Positions 24,970-35,145 of a stretch of 64,000 nucleotides of DNA are shown piece after piece (position 1 is the stretch's first letter; every line of letters begins with the position of its first letter). This DNA comes from Halopseudomonas salegens (lineage in GTDB: Bacteria; Pseudomonadota; Gammaproteobacteria; Pseudomonadales; Pseudomonadaceae): assembly GCF_900105655.1 (NCBI RefSeq), contig NZ_LT629787.1, positions 3,286,001 through 3,350,000 of the forward strand, given 5' to 3'. Both the position numbers and the translations under genes were made by a program. Below the pieces are notes generated by a model, which saw only the letters and a list, made by a program, of their open reading frames with translations, was not told the origin of the DNA and made no database searches.

Positions 24970-26064
24970 ATGCAGACGCTGACCTCGACACCCGGCGCGG
25001 ACGGTTTTGCCATGCCCGCCGAATGGGCAGCGCATGCGCAAACCTGGATGCTCTGGCCCGAGCGCCCGGATAACTGGCGGCTGGGGGCCAAACCGGCGCA
25101 GGCCGTCTTTTTGCGCGTGGCCGAGGCGATTGCCGACTTCGAGCCGGTGACCATCGGTGTGTCGGCAGGGCAGTTTGCCAATGCCAGCATGCGCTGCCGC
25201 CACCCGAATATCCGCCTGGTCGAAATCAGCAGTGATGATGCCTGGGTACGGGATACCGGGCCGACCTTTGTGCGCAATGCCGCCGGAGAGCTGCGCGGCG
25301 TCGATTGGCAGTTCAATGCCTGGGGTGGTTTCAACGGTGGGCTGTACTGGCCGTGGCAGCGCGATGATCAGGTCGCGGAAAAGATCCTGCGGCTGGAACG
25401 CTGCGCCCGCTATCGCACCGAGGGCTTTGTACTCGAAGGCGGCGCCATTCATGTCGATGGCGAAGGCACCTTGATCACCACCGAGGAATGCCTGCTCAAC
25501 GCCAACCGCAACCCGCATCTCGAGCGCGGTGCGATCGAACAGCAGCTGGCTGATTATCTGGGTGTGCAGAAGGTCATTTGGCTACCGGAAGGGCTGTACA
25601 ACGACGAAACCGATGGCCATGTCGACAACTTCTGCTGCTTCATCCGCCCTGGTGAAGTGCTGCTGGCCTGGACCGATGATCCGCAGGACCCCAACTACCC
25701 GCGCTGCCAGGCGGCCTTGACGGTACTGGAGGCCACCACTGATGCGCAGGGCCGGCAGTTGACCGTGCACCGCATACCGATTCCCGGCCCCCTGCATGCG
25801 ACTCAGGACGAATGTGCCGGCGTGGATGCCCAGCCCGGCAGTCAGCCGCGTGACCCGTCAATCCGACTGGCCGGCTCCTACGTGAACTTTCTGATCGTCA
25901 ACGGCGGCATTGTCGCGCCCTGTTTTGATGACCCGCAGGATGCCGTGGCCGAAGCGATACTGCGTGAGCTGTTCCCCGAGCGTCAGGTGGTCATGCTGCC
26001 CGGCCGCGAGATACTGCTGGGTGGCGGCAATATCCATTGCATTACCCAGCAGCAACCGGCCTGA
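24970..26064 (+). CDS. aguA: Agmatine deiminase
   Basis: 364 residues of the peptidylarginine-deiminase fold. [58 protein letters not shown] and the terminal [11 protein letters not shown] with the nucleophilic Cys are all present. It converts agmatine to N-carbamoylputrescine, feeding AguB. Its stop codon is immediately next to the stop of the convergent puuB-like gene, with no spacer. Confidence 0.96.
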   Translation: MQTLTSTPGADGFAMPAEWAAHAQTWMLWPERPDNWRLGAKPAQAVFLRVAEAIADFEPVTIGVSAGQFANASMRCRHPNIRLVEISSDDAWVRDTGPTFVRNAAGELRGVDWQFNAWGGFNGGLYWPWQRDDQVAEKILRLERCARYRTEGFVLEGGAIHVDGEGTLITTEECLLNANRNPHLERGAIEQQLADYLGVQKVIWLPEGLYNDETDGHVDNFCCFIRPGEVLLAWTDDPQDPNYPRCQAALTVLEATTDAQGRQLTVHRIPIPGPLHATQDECAGVDAQPGSQPRDPSIRLAGSYVNFLIVNGGIVAPCFDDPQDAVAEAILRELFPERQVVMLPGREILLGGGNIHCITQQQPA

Positions 26065-27366
26065 TCAGAACACTTCTTTCAGCTGCACCCAGGCCATGCC
26101 CAGCGCGAGCAGAGGCGTGCGCAGGTATTTGCCGCCGGGGAAGGTGATATGCGGCACCTGGCTGAACAGCTCAAAACCCCGGCTGGCCTGACCACTTATG
26201 GCCTCGCCGAGAATCTTCGCCGCCAGATGGGTGGCATTCACGCCGTGGCCGGCATAGGCCTGGGCATAAAACACATTGGGGTGCTCGTCCAGCTGACCGA
26301 TCTGCGGCAAACGGTTGGCCCCGATGCCGATCATCCCCGCCCACTGGTATTCGATGCGCACGTCTGTCAGCTCCGGGAATACCCGCAGCATCTTGGGTCG
26401 CATATAGGCAGCCACATCTTTCGGGTCACGCCCGGAGTAATGGCAGGCACCACCGAACACCAGGCGATAATCGGCTGAGAAGCGGTAGTAATCCAGTGCC
26501 ACGCGCTGGTCACACAGTGCCATGTTCTGCGGGATCAAGCGGCGCGCTCGGGCTTCGTCCAGCGGTTCAGTAGCAATCACATAACTACCTGCGGGCAGAA
26601 TTTTGCCACTCAATTCCGGCTGCAGGTCCTGCAGGTAAGCATTGCAGGCCAATACCAGCTGTTTTGCGCTGACCGTGCCGCTGGCGGTATGCACTTTGAC
26701 TGTCGTGCCATGCTCAATGCGCTCAACCCGTGAATGCTGATGCAGGCGCGCACCCAGCTGCTGCGCCGCCGCCGCTTCGCCGAGTAACAGGTTCAGCGGG
26801 TGCAGGTGACCAGACCCCATATCGGTCATGGCACCGGCATAGACATCCGACTGCACGATCTGGTGCACCTGATCCGCCTCCAGCAGCTGCATGTCATGGG
26901 TATACCCCAATGCCTGCAACTCCTCGCGCTCGGCACGAAAATCATCCAGATGCTTCGGCTTGTTGGCCAGATCGGCATAGCCCCAGGTCAGATCGCAGTC
27001 GATGGCAAATTCAGCCACCCGCTGGCGCACCATCTCGACCGCCTCCAGCCCCATCAGCTTGAGGGTGCGTACACCATCCTCACCCAACTGATGGCTGAAC
27101 TGGTCGAGGCCATGGCCGACCCCGCGGATCAATTGCCCGCCATTGCGCCCACTGGCGCCCCAGCCAATCTCACCCGCCTCCAGCAGCACCACCGACAGCC
27201 CGCGCCGGGCCAATTCGATCGCCGTATTCACCCCGGTAAAGCCGCCACCGACAATGCATACGTCGGCCTCGACTGTGCCTTGCAAAGGTGGGCAGTCAAG
27301 CTGGCGATTGGCGCTGGTGGCATACCAGGAGGCAAGCGGCTGGGCGCCGGGCAAGGGCAGTGGCAT
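26065..27366 (-). CDS. puuB: FAD-dependent oxidoreductase, gamma-glutamylputrescine oxidase-like
   Basis: 433 residues of the DAO/glycine-oxidase fold: DVCIVGGGFTGVNTAIELARRG is the FAD-binding start, GWGASGRNGGQLIRG follows, and WAGMIGIGANRLPQIGQL with AYAGHGVNATHLAAKI forms the C-terminal FAD motif. It probably oxidises gamma-glutamyl-polyamines to the aldehyde after the ligase step. Neighbouring polyamine genes on both sides support this. The ATG has GGAG nine bases upstream. Confidence 0.88.
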   Translation of the reverse strand: MPLPLPGAQPLASWYATSANRQLDCPPLQGTVEADVCIVGGGFTGVNTAIELARRGLSVVLLEAGEIGWGASGRNGGQLIRGVGHGLDQFSHQLGEDGVRTLKLMGLEAVEMVRQRVAEFAIDCDLTWGYADLANKPKHLDDFRAEREELQALGYTHDMQLLEADQVHQIVQSDVYAGAMTDMGSGHLHPLNLLLGEAAAAQQLGARLHQHSRVERIEHGTTVKVHTASGTVSAKQLVLACNAYLQDLQPELSGKILPAGSYVIATEPLDEARARRLIPQNMALCDQRVALDYYRFSADYRLVFGGACHYSGRDPKDVAAYMRPKMLRVFPELTDVRIEYQWAGMIGIGANRLPQIGQLDEHPNVFYAQAYAGHGVNATHLAAKILGEAISGQASRGFELFSQVPHITFPGGKYLRTPLLALGMAWVQLKEVF

Positions 27367-27534
27367 TGAAGAAGACTCCGTTTGAAATCACGATAACTGT
27401 GTCAATAAAAACACACAGCAGCATACCCCAGCCGCATAGTCTGCGGATAGCCCGGCGGCACAGTGACAGCAGATGACGGCAGCGCCGGAATCCCTTATTG
27501 TGCAGCCATAACCACCCGCTGCCAGATGAGCACC

Positions 27535-28602
27535 ATGCGCCCAGCCCACGCCCTGATCGACCTTGCCGCCCTGCGCCACAACTACCAGTTGGCCAAATCC
27601 CTGTCTGGCCGCAAGGCATTGGCAGTGATCAAGGCCAATGCCTACGGGCATGGTGCGGTAGAGGCTGCAGCGACCCTGGCGGATCTGGTCGATGGCTTTG
27701 CCGTGGCCTGCCTGGAAGAGGCATTGGAGCTGCGCCGGGCCGGTATCCAACAACCGATCCTGTTGCTGGAAGGCTGGTTCGAGCCGGCTGAACTGGAACT
27801 GATCCAGCAGCATGATCTCTGGTGTGTCATTCACCATCACGGTCAACTGCGCGATCTGGAGGTGGCTGATATCCGCCAGCCGTTAACCATTTGGCTGAAG
27901 CTGGATACCGGCATGCACCGGGTCGGCTTCATGCCGGATGAGTATCCGCTGGTCTGGCGGCAGTTAGAGTCCAGTGGAAAAGTGCGGATGCACACCCACA
28001 TGACCCATTTTGCCCGCGCCGATGAACTCGACTGCGCCGCCACCGAGGATCAGCTGCGCCTGTTCCAGCACAGCATCAACGGCCTGCCCGGTGAAACCAG
28101 CCTGTGCAACTCACCGGCCACCCTGGCCTGGCCGCAGGCACATGGCGACTGGCTGCGCCCGGGCATCATGCTCTATGGCGCCACGCCGTTCAGCGAAGCG
28201 CAGGAGGCTGCCGACCAGTTGCAGCCAGTAATGCAGCTGGATTCAAGGGTTATCGCCGTACGCCAGGTACCCGCCGGCGAACCCATGGGGTACGGCGCAC
28301 GCTATATCACCCGTCGCCCGACCCGAGTGGGGGTGGTCGCCATGGGCTATGCCGACGGTTACCCGAGGCATGCCCCTGACGGCACCCCGGTACTGGTCAA
28401 CGGCCAGCGCACCCAACTGATCGGGCGGGTATCCATGGATATGCTGACCATCGATCTGACCGACCTGCCCGACGCCGGCCTCGGCAGCCCGGTACGCCTC
28501 TGGGGCCAGGGCCTGAACGCCAGCGAAGTGGCCGAAGCCGCCGGCACCATCGCCTATCAGCTGTTCTGCAACCTGAACCGGGTGCCGCGGTTTTATCGCT
28601 AA
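27535..28602 (+). CDS. alr: Alanine racemase
   Basis: 355 residues, PLP-dependent fold type III. AVIKANAYGHG with the PLP Lys33, KLDTGMHRVGF, and MGYGARY with the second catalytic base Tyr (about 253) are intact, as is the C-terminal GRVSMDMLTIDLTDLP. It interconverts L- and D-alanine for cell-wall synthesis or alanine use. MRPAHALIDL is the usual N-terminus, so ATG 27535 is preferred over ATG 27526. Alanine is made when SpuC transaminates with pyruvate, which may explain the position, but that link is inference. Confidence 0.93.
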   Translation: MRPAHALIDLAALRHNYQLAKSLSGRKALAVIKANAYGHGAVEAAATLADLVDGFAVACLEEALELRRAGIQQPILLLEGWFEPAELELIQQHDLWCVIHHHGQLRDLEVADIRQPLTIWLKLDTGMHRVGFMPDEYPLVWRQLESSGKVRMHTHMTHFARADELDCAATEDQLRLFQHSINGLPGETSLCNSPATLAWPQAHGDWLRPGIMLYGATPFSEAQEAADQLQPVMQLDSRVIAVRQVPAGEPMGYGARYITRRPTRVGVVAMGYADGYPRHAPDGTPVLVNGQRTQLIGRVSMDMLTIDLTDLPDAGLGSPVRLWGQGLNASEVAEAAGTIAYQLFCNLNRVPRFYR

Positions 28603-28780
28603 CTGGGTTTAATCCAGCCATGAAGGCCGAGCCCCCAAGAAAAACCGTGAACTGCATCGCAGTTTGAACATGATCTGATTCCATCACTGGTGGTTTTTGT
28701 TATTGTGCCCGTGTCCGCCATGGTCGGCGGTAGTCTGCACAGACTTTTCTGTTTACCTGCAACAACTACAAGGATGTGTC

Positions 28781-31700
28781 ATGTCTGAGTCCAGCGGCAT
28801 GCCGGCTGGCCATGTCGGCCAGCAAGTCAAAGGCGGTGCCATTGTCACCGGTTCACCCAACGTTTTCATCGGTTGCACCGCCCTCGGCAAGGCCGACAGT
28901 GCTTCGGCCTGCAAGCCTCTGTGCGGCGATCCGGTCAACCCGCTGCTCGGTGCCAAGCTGCTGCCTGGCGAAGTCGACTTTGCCTTGCCCGCCCCACGCG
29001 TGTTTGCCTTCAGCCGCAGCTACCTGTCCCGTGATGCCCGTGTGGGTTTGCTCGGCCAGGGCTGGTCGGTCACCGGCGCCGGCCTGGAACTGGAATTGCG
29101 CGATGACGCTTGCGTACTGACCGATATGCAGGGCCGCAAGCTGACCTTTCCGGTACTGGACCCCGGGCATTATTACTTCTCCGCCACCGAAACACTCTGG
29201 CTGCGCCGTGGCGGTATCCCCGAAAGCGCGCCCAATGGCCAGGCCGTTGGCGTCTTCACCCCGTGGGGCCCCAACTGGGCCGGGGTACCCACCGCCCTGC
29301 AGCAGGACCCCACTGCGGTTATTCTGCTCTCCGGCGACAGCTTTCTGCACTTCTCGCCCAGTGCCGAAGGCCCCTGGCGCCTGCGCAGCCAATTCGACCG
29401 CAATGGCTATGCCACCCGCTACCGCTGGAGCCAGGACGGCTTGCTCACCAGCGTGCAGGACAGCGCCGATCGCAGCTACGCGATGATCTACCAGCCCCGT
29501 TCCAGCGTTGGCAGCGTGGGTGATGAGCCGCCCGAGATGCGCCTGGCCGGGGTGATTCTGGCCAACCCCTGCGGCCCGATCCCGGACGACTTCGACCCCA
29601 CCGCTAACGGGCACGACTGGCTGGTGCGCTATCAGTACAACACCCAGGGCGATCTGATTGGCGTCTACAACCGCGCCGGCGAACAGGTCCGCCACTTTGC
29701 CTGGGACCAGCACATGATGGTCAGCCACGGCCAACCCGGTGGCGCTAGCACCGATTATGAGTGGGATACCCTGAGCCCCGAGGGCAAGGTCATCCGTCAA
29801 CAGAGCCACTCTGGCCTGACCCGCACTTACCATTATCACAGCGACCACACCGAGGTAATCGACAGCCTCGGCCGCCGCGAATGCTACGAATTCACCGGCG
29901 AAGGCCCCGACCAGCGCTGGAGCGCCCACCTGCGCGCGGACAACACCCGTATTACCTACAATTACAACGCCGCCGGCCTGCTCAGCGCCATCCATGATCC
30001 ACTCGAGCGCTGTTTACGCTATCGCTTCGATGCCCGCGGCCACCTGCAGGCCATCACCTACCCCGACCGCAGCTCGGAAAACCATACCCGCGACGAGGAG
30101 ACCGGCTGGCTGCTGGAATGGTGCAGCCCCGGCAAGCGCCGTACCAAGATCACCCGTGACGAACGCGGCAACCCGATCAGCATCACCACCCCCAGCGGCG
30201 ACATCACCCGCTACCATTACGATAATCCGGCCCTGCCAGACCGGCCCACCCGCCTGGAAGACAGCAGCGGCGGTATTCGCCAGCTGCAGTGGAACCGCCT
30301 CGGCCAGCTCAGCCAGTACACCGACTGCTCCGGCCACAGCACCCGCTACCAGTACGATGGCGAAGGACGCCTGACGGAAGTCCGCAGCGCCCTCGACCAA
30401 CCGGTGCGCTACCACTACGACAGCGCCGGCCGCCTGATCCGCCTGCAACGCCCGGATGAGCAGAGCCTGCAATACCAGTACGACGCCCTGGGCCGCCTGA
30501 TCCGCCAACAGGGCCCCGGCAACCAGCAGCGCAGCCTGCGCTGGAACCCGCGCGGCCTGCTGCTGGAAGAACGCGACAGTGCCGGGCGGACCCTGCACTA
30601 TGAATACGACCAGGCCGGCTGATCCAGCTGACCAACGAGAACGGCGCCCACAGCCGTTTTAGCTACGACGCCCTCGACCGCCTGATCGAAGAGGTCGGCT
30701 TCGATGGACGTACCCAGCGCTACCACTACAACGACGCCGGCGAACTCATCGCCCAGGAAGACAACAACGGCCAGACCACCCATTATGACTACAACCGCGC
30801 CGGCCGAATGATCGCCAGACACCTGCCCGCCACCGACAGCGCCCCGGCCCAGACCGAAGCCTTCGAATGGAACCCCGATGGCCAACTGCTCGGCGCCGAG
30901 AACACCACCCTGGGCATCCGCATCGAACGGCACTACAACCGGCTAGGCCAGCTCAGCCTCGAAGCCCAGCACCTGGGTGACCACTGGAGCTGGCAAGCCA
31001 GCCACCAGTACGATGCCCGTGGCCGCCGCGAACAGAGCCAGCTGGGCGACATCCCTCCCATCGACTGGCTCAGCTACGGTCCCGGCCACCTGCTGGGGAT
31101 CAGCAGCGGCCCGCTGAGTATCCACTTCGCCCGCAACGCCCTGTACCAGGAAACCCAACGCGAACTCTACACACGAGGTGAGACCGACACCCACCAAGTG
31201 CACCTGCACCAGCGCCAGTACGACGCCCTCGGACGCCTGGAACAGAGTCAACTCAAACCCTCGCCCGACAGCCCCGGCGCCCTCCACTGGAAACGCCGTT
31301 ACCAGTACGGTAGCCAGGACCAACTCCAGCAGCTGCAGGACAATCGCCACGGACGCATCGACTATCAGTACGACGCCAGCGGACGACTCACCGGCAGCCT
31401 GCATCAGCAGTCAGAACAGTCCAAACAGACTCAAGCTTATCGCTTTGATGCCGCCGGCAACCGCCTTGATCACGGCCCGCAGGCCGGGGCCAAACCCGAA
31501 GACTGGGCCGCCACCGTCGCCGCCAACCTGCACAACCCCGACTTCAACCTGCTGGGTGAAGGGAAAAGCCAACCAGCCCCCACCGCCGCCTGCTGGCCGG
31601 ACAACCGCATCCTCAGCCACGAGGGCGAGCAGTACCACTACGACCGCATCGGCAACCTGATCGAACGGCTCAGCCCCGACGGCAGCCGCTTACAACTCGG

Positions 31701-32811
31701 CTACGACGGCGCCAACCGCCTGATCCGGCTGGAACGCACAGCAGCCAACGGCGAACGCTGGACCGCCGACTACGGCTACGACCCCCTGGGCCGACGCCTC
31801 TGCAAACAGGTCGAGTACACCGACACCAGCGGCCAAACACACCCCACGCAGATCACCTGCTACGGCTGGGATGGCGACCAGCAAAGCGCCGAAGCACGAT
31901 TAACCGAGGACGGCGAATGGCAAATGCGCACCACCCTGTACGAACCCGGCAGCTTCGTACCGCTACTGCGCATCGATCAGGACAAAACCAACAACGACCC
32001 CATGCTGCTGCAGGTCAAACGCCAACTGGCCAGCGCCGGCGAACCCATGCCGGATATGCTGCGCCAGGCCCTGGCCGAAGACGCCAGCGAACCCCGCTAC
32101 GCCAGCTACCACACCGACCACCTCGGTACCCCGCTGGCCCTCACGGATGAACAGGGACAACTGCTCTGGGAGGCCAGGCCGGATGATTGGGCCGCCATCA
32201 AGAACGAACAAGGAAACACCGAACAGCCGATACGTTTTCAGGGGCAGTACGAAGACGAAGAAAGTGGGCTGTACTACAACCGCCATCGTTACTACGATCC
32301 AGCACTGGGAAGGTATGTGAATCAGGATCCGATTGGGTTATTGGGCGGGATTAACCATTACACTTATGTCGCTGGAAATCCAGCCAACCTAGTCGATCCC
32401 TTTGGATTATTAACTCGGGACAACTGTGAAGCACTAAAACGGCTGATTGAATTTGATGATAAGCAGTCAAGCCCTCGCGGGGTTTTGTATTCAAGCGATT
32501 ATAATGCATTGAGTTTTAGTGAAAACATACTGGCTTTAAATGCAGACTTCCCTTCTATAGGAGGGCTAGTGGATATTGACTGGATGCTTCGCAGTGCAGG
32601 CGGCGGGCTGGGGGTGGTCCCAGGCCTAGCGCATGGCATATATGGCGCAGGAAAGGGGGTGTGGAATATTGCGAACATCAAGCCACCTTGGTTTAATATG
32701 TCACAAGAAGGCAATGCGAATGCGCCAAATGCAGCAATGATGTGGTTAATGAACGGAATCCCACTACGTGAAATTTTTGCACCTGCGTTAGAAGAGTGCA
32801 GCTGCCCATGA
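28781..32811 (+). pseudogene. PAAR/Rhs-repeat toxin gene with an internal frameshift
   Basis: The first frame (28781-30622, 613 codons) has a short PAAR-like start (VKGGAIVTGSPNVFIG), a DUF6531 region (GDPVNPLLGAKLLPGEVDF) and Rhs/YD repeats (YDSAGRLIRLQ). It stops at 30622 inside a repeat that should read YDQAGRLI. The downstream frame continues the repeats from about 30619 to 32811. Compared with other repeats, four bases appear to be missing (GCCGGC-CGCC-TG). The core ends RYYDPALGRY...VDPFGL, followed by an AT-rich tip of 133 residues (32410-32811) with no recognised family. It may be a broken gene or a sequencing error; an intact product would have about 1340 residues. Rhs proteins deliver C-terminal toxins, often by type VI secretion. 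Confidence 0.85.
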
Positions 32812-33176
32812 GTGATATAAATTTTAAGTGCAAGCACCGATCTAAAATAAGTTGGCTTGCTCTTTGGGTCTTGGTGGAACGCGGACATGGGAAATGCCCT
32901 GCTTGCGGGAGCCATATAAAACCCTCCCCAGTGCAAGTGATGATGGCGAATATTATCTTAGTAGTAGCTGTAATATTTTCAGTTGCACTCAGCATCCAAG
33001 CCCGAAGTTGGATGCCATATCTTCTTGTACCCGTGCTTTATGTTACAGGTCGGATTGTACTGATAAATTTTGGTAGCATAGTCGAGACCGAGAGGCCAGA
33101 TAAATTTTCAGTGCTTTGGTTTGCTATGTTTGCTGGCTTTATACTGTTATTGCTCCTGATTGCCAAGTCCATATAA
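32808..33176 (+). CDS. Probable immunity protein of the Rhs tip
   Basis: 122 residues. The ATG overlaps the Rhs stop by four bases, the usual arrangement for an Rhs toxin and its immunity gene. It has a CPACG knuckle at about residues 30-34 and three hydrophobic helices (about 46-62, 70-90 and 100-120), so it is probably an inner-membrane protein. It is AT-rich like the Rhs tip. Assignment as immunity protein rests on position and overlap, not on a known family. Confidence 0.65.
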   Translation: MSDINFKCKHRSKISWLALWVLVERGHGKCPACGSHIKPSPVQVMMANIILVVAVIFSVALSIQARSWMPYLLVPVLYVTGRIVLINFGSIVETERPDKFSVLWFAMFAGFILLLLLIAKSI

Positions 33177-33285
33177 AAGAAATCGCAAACTCTTGTCGTC
33201 AAAACTTTTCTTTACCTACGCTCTACACTGTTGAAACCACTAAAAGCAAGTGCAATACAGCACCGCAGCTTTGTACCGCTATATT

Positions 33286-33573
33286 ATGAATTTTTTCAAA
33301 AAACTAGAATGCCCCAACTGTGGAAAGCGAGCAATGCCGGCTTTTAAAAAAGCACTTGTATCCCCTGCACGTGTATACAGATGTAACTACTGCTCCGCTT
33401 ATATCCGAGTTGAGATCAAGCATGCCCTAGGGATTACTTTTGCTGGAATTGGAGCCGCGAAATCAGTGGCAGCCCTGACGGGGTCATCAGAGGCTGGATT
33501 CTTCTTTGTTTTGCCTTTTTTAGTTCTTTCATATGTTCTTTTAGTGCCATTTAAAGTTACAAAAAATCAATAA
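33286..33573 (+). CDS. Zinc-ribbon membrane protein, possible extra immunity gene
   Basis: 95 residues from MNFFKKLECPNCGKRAMPAF. CPNCGK and RCNYCSAY form a four-cysteine zinc ribbon, followed by two hydrophobic segments (HALGITFAGIGAAKSVAAL; FFFVLPFLVLSYVLLVPF). The combination of zinc ribbon and membrane helices is shared, loosely, with the preceding protein. It is AT-rich and lies in the island downstream of Rhs. Function is unknown. Confidence 0.55.
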   Translation: MNFFKKLECPNCGKRAMPAFKKALVSPARVYRCNYCSAYIRVEIKHALGITFAGIGAAKSVAALTGSSEAGFFFVLPFLVLSYVLLVPFKVTKNQ

Positions 33574-33660
33574 AAATATTTTAGAGTCAAAAGTAAAGCA
33601 TGAGCCTGGAATCACCAACTCTTGGTCAGGGGCTTAATGCATGGAACGACATTTTAATAG

Positions 33661-33963
33661 ATGCGATTTGGTGAGGTCGTGAAAATAATAATTAAATTAT
33701 TTATAGAGATATTTGCAGTTATCGCATTTTCTTCAATGCTGATATATTCCATTTTTTACGGCGGTGAGCTGTACAGCTCTCGAGGGGAGCCTGCGTCATT
33801 CGATTCGTCACCAATCAAGTACATATTTAATTTTTCTATTAATCTTCTGATTATCATTGCTTTTGGTTTAAGTGGTTACTTTTCGTATAGAAAGATCAGC
33901 AAGAATAGAAACAGAAAGTCAAGGCTACGCAATCTGAGTTCTGGTCGAGGAGAGTGCAGGTGA
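33661..33963 (+). CDS. Small membrane protein (Rhs island)
   Basis: 100 residues with two membrane helices (about 8-32 and 56-78) and a strongly basic C-terminus (SYRKISKNRNRKSRLRN). There is no clear ribosome site before ATG 33661; a GTG at 33679 is an alternative start. It is AT-rich. No family is recognised. Confidence 0.45.
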   Translation: MRFGEVVKIIIKLFIEIFAVIAFSSMLIYSIFYGGELYSSRGEPASFDSSPIKYIFNFSINLLIIIAFGLSGYFSYRKISKNRNRKSRLRNLSSGRGECR

Positions 33964-34080
33964 AACGGTGTAAGCTGTCTATCATTACACCCTGACAAGA
34001 GACAGTATTCGTGACCTGCTGCGCTCCTTGGAACAAAAATCTCTGTGTTACAGGAAGCTACAATTAAAAGGCGTCATAAA

Positions 34081-34548
34081 ATGAACTTTAAAATTTTTTT
34101 AATATGTTTGATTTTAGCCTTTCAAGGATGCAGCAATAGCGAAGAACTTGAAATAGCAATGAGATTCTATGATGGTTATTATCCTGAAAACGCCAAAGAA
34201 AGACCCGCCTTGCACGAGCGTTTTTCCGAAGAAGAAATAACACTTTTGCTAGAAGCGTTTTCGCCAGAAATCTACTCAACACTATCGGTTATAGATACTC
34301 TCGGCATGCCCAATATTGCGCTAACATATTTAACAAAAAATATATCCAAGACATACACAACAACTGTATATATCTATCTGGATGAAAAGCTGGAGGTGGT
34401 CAATGGAAAAACAATCACAGAAAAGAAATCCGTCTCCATGTATTTTGACGAGGAAGGGCGGCTCATTTGGCTTCGAGCGGAGCATTACGACATCTCTGAA
34501 GGGAAAGAAAATGTGGAAGCTAGAGGCAAATATTTCACCTACCTATAG
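34081..34548 (+). CDS. Lipoprotein of unknown function
   Basis: 155 residues beginning with a lipoprotein signal (1-17) and lipobox FQGC. The mature part has SEEEITLLLEAFSPEIYSTLS and a strand-rich second half (TVYIYLDEKLEVVNGKTI; SVSMYFDEEGRLIWLRAEHY). ATG 34081 is preferred over an in-frame upstream start, which would bury the signal. It is AT-rich. It could be an immunity-type lipoprotein of the Rhs island; that is inference from position only. Confidence 0.55.
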   Translation: MNFKIFLICLILAFQGCSNSEELEIAMRFYDGYYPENAKERPALHERFSEEEITLLLEAFSPEIYSTLSVIDTLGMPNIALTYLTKNISKTYTTTVYIYLDEKLEVVNGKTITEKKSVSMYFDEEGRLIWLRAEHYDISEGKENVEARGKYFTYL

Positions 34549-34693
34549 TGCGGCTGTCTCAGGCAGTAGCTTTCAACTCCTTTGAAGGTTCAAGTTTACC
34601 ATCCTATGTCAGCTTAATTTCCAGTTATCCGGTTTGTCTGAAATCACATCACAGGGCTGAGCGAAGTCTAAAGGATCAACTGAAAAAAGAGCC

Positions 34694-34720
34694 GCAGGGT
34701 TTTCAAAACTCTGTGTCACG
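34694..34720 (+). repeat. Solo IS256-type terminal repeat
   Basis: GTTTTCAAAACTCTGTGTCAC nearly equals the right terminal repeat of the complete element at 35146-36443, read on the opposite strand, and is oriented like a left end. No transposase gene adjoins it, so it looks like a remnant of a related insertion. The rest of the gap 34549-34797 shows nothing else. Confidence 0.6.
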
Positions 34721-34797
34721 CACGCCATCCTCACAGGGTGACGTGATTCTCCAGTCGCCCACCTTTCTTTCTTGCCATTAAAGACACGGAGAGCGCA

Positions 34798-35127
34798 GTG
34801 AAATATTTGATTAAATCAGTACTTTATTTAGTTGTTTTTGCAGCGCACTCTGGGTGTACCGAACACCAGACGACGAGTAAACAAGTTGAAAACAAAATCA
34901 GAGAAAGTCTTGCTATTGGCGATCCGCAGAGTGACATCGAAAGTTTTATGGAAAGCCACAATATTGGTTTTACATATGATGACTTTATGAGTCGTTATCA
35001 AGGTATTATACGGGACCCTTCTTCATTCAAGCCCAAGGGCTACCATAGCATGGTGATTCATATTTATGTTGATGACAGTCAGGCCTTTGAGCGAGCTGAA
35101 GTCAGGGATTCATATACATTGCTTTAG
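34798..35127 (+). CDS. Small lipoprotein-like protein
   Basis: 109 residues from a GTG four bases after GGAGAG. The N-terminal hydrophobic stretch ends AHSGC, a tolerable lipobox. The mature part is short, with KQVENKIRESLAIGDPQSDIESFMESHNI, a pattern seen in small exported proteins, and HSMVIHIYVDD at the end. It lies ten bases before the IS256 target duplication. No family is assigned. Confidence 0.5.
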   Translation: MKYLIKSVLYLVVFAAHSGCTEHQTTSKQVENKIRESLAIGDPQSDIESFMESHNIGFTYDDFMSRYQGIIRDPSSFKPKGYHSMVIHIYVDDSQAFERAEVRDSYTLL

Positions 35128-35145
35128 GGGCATACTGAGAGCTAG

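Noticed and set aside
28853..29995. 380-codon minus-strand frame opposite the Rhs gene
   Set aside because: GC-rich DNA gives long antisense frames. The + strand carries clear PAAR/Rhs motifs throughout.
30600..30640. Programmed frameshift in the Rhs gene
   Set aside because: There is no slippery heptamer or downstream structure that I can see, and the site looks like loss of four bases in a GC-rich repeat.
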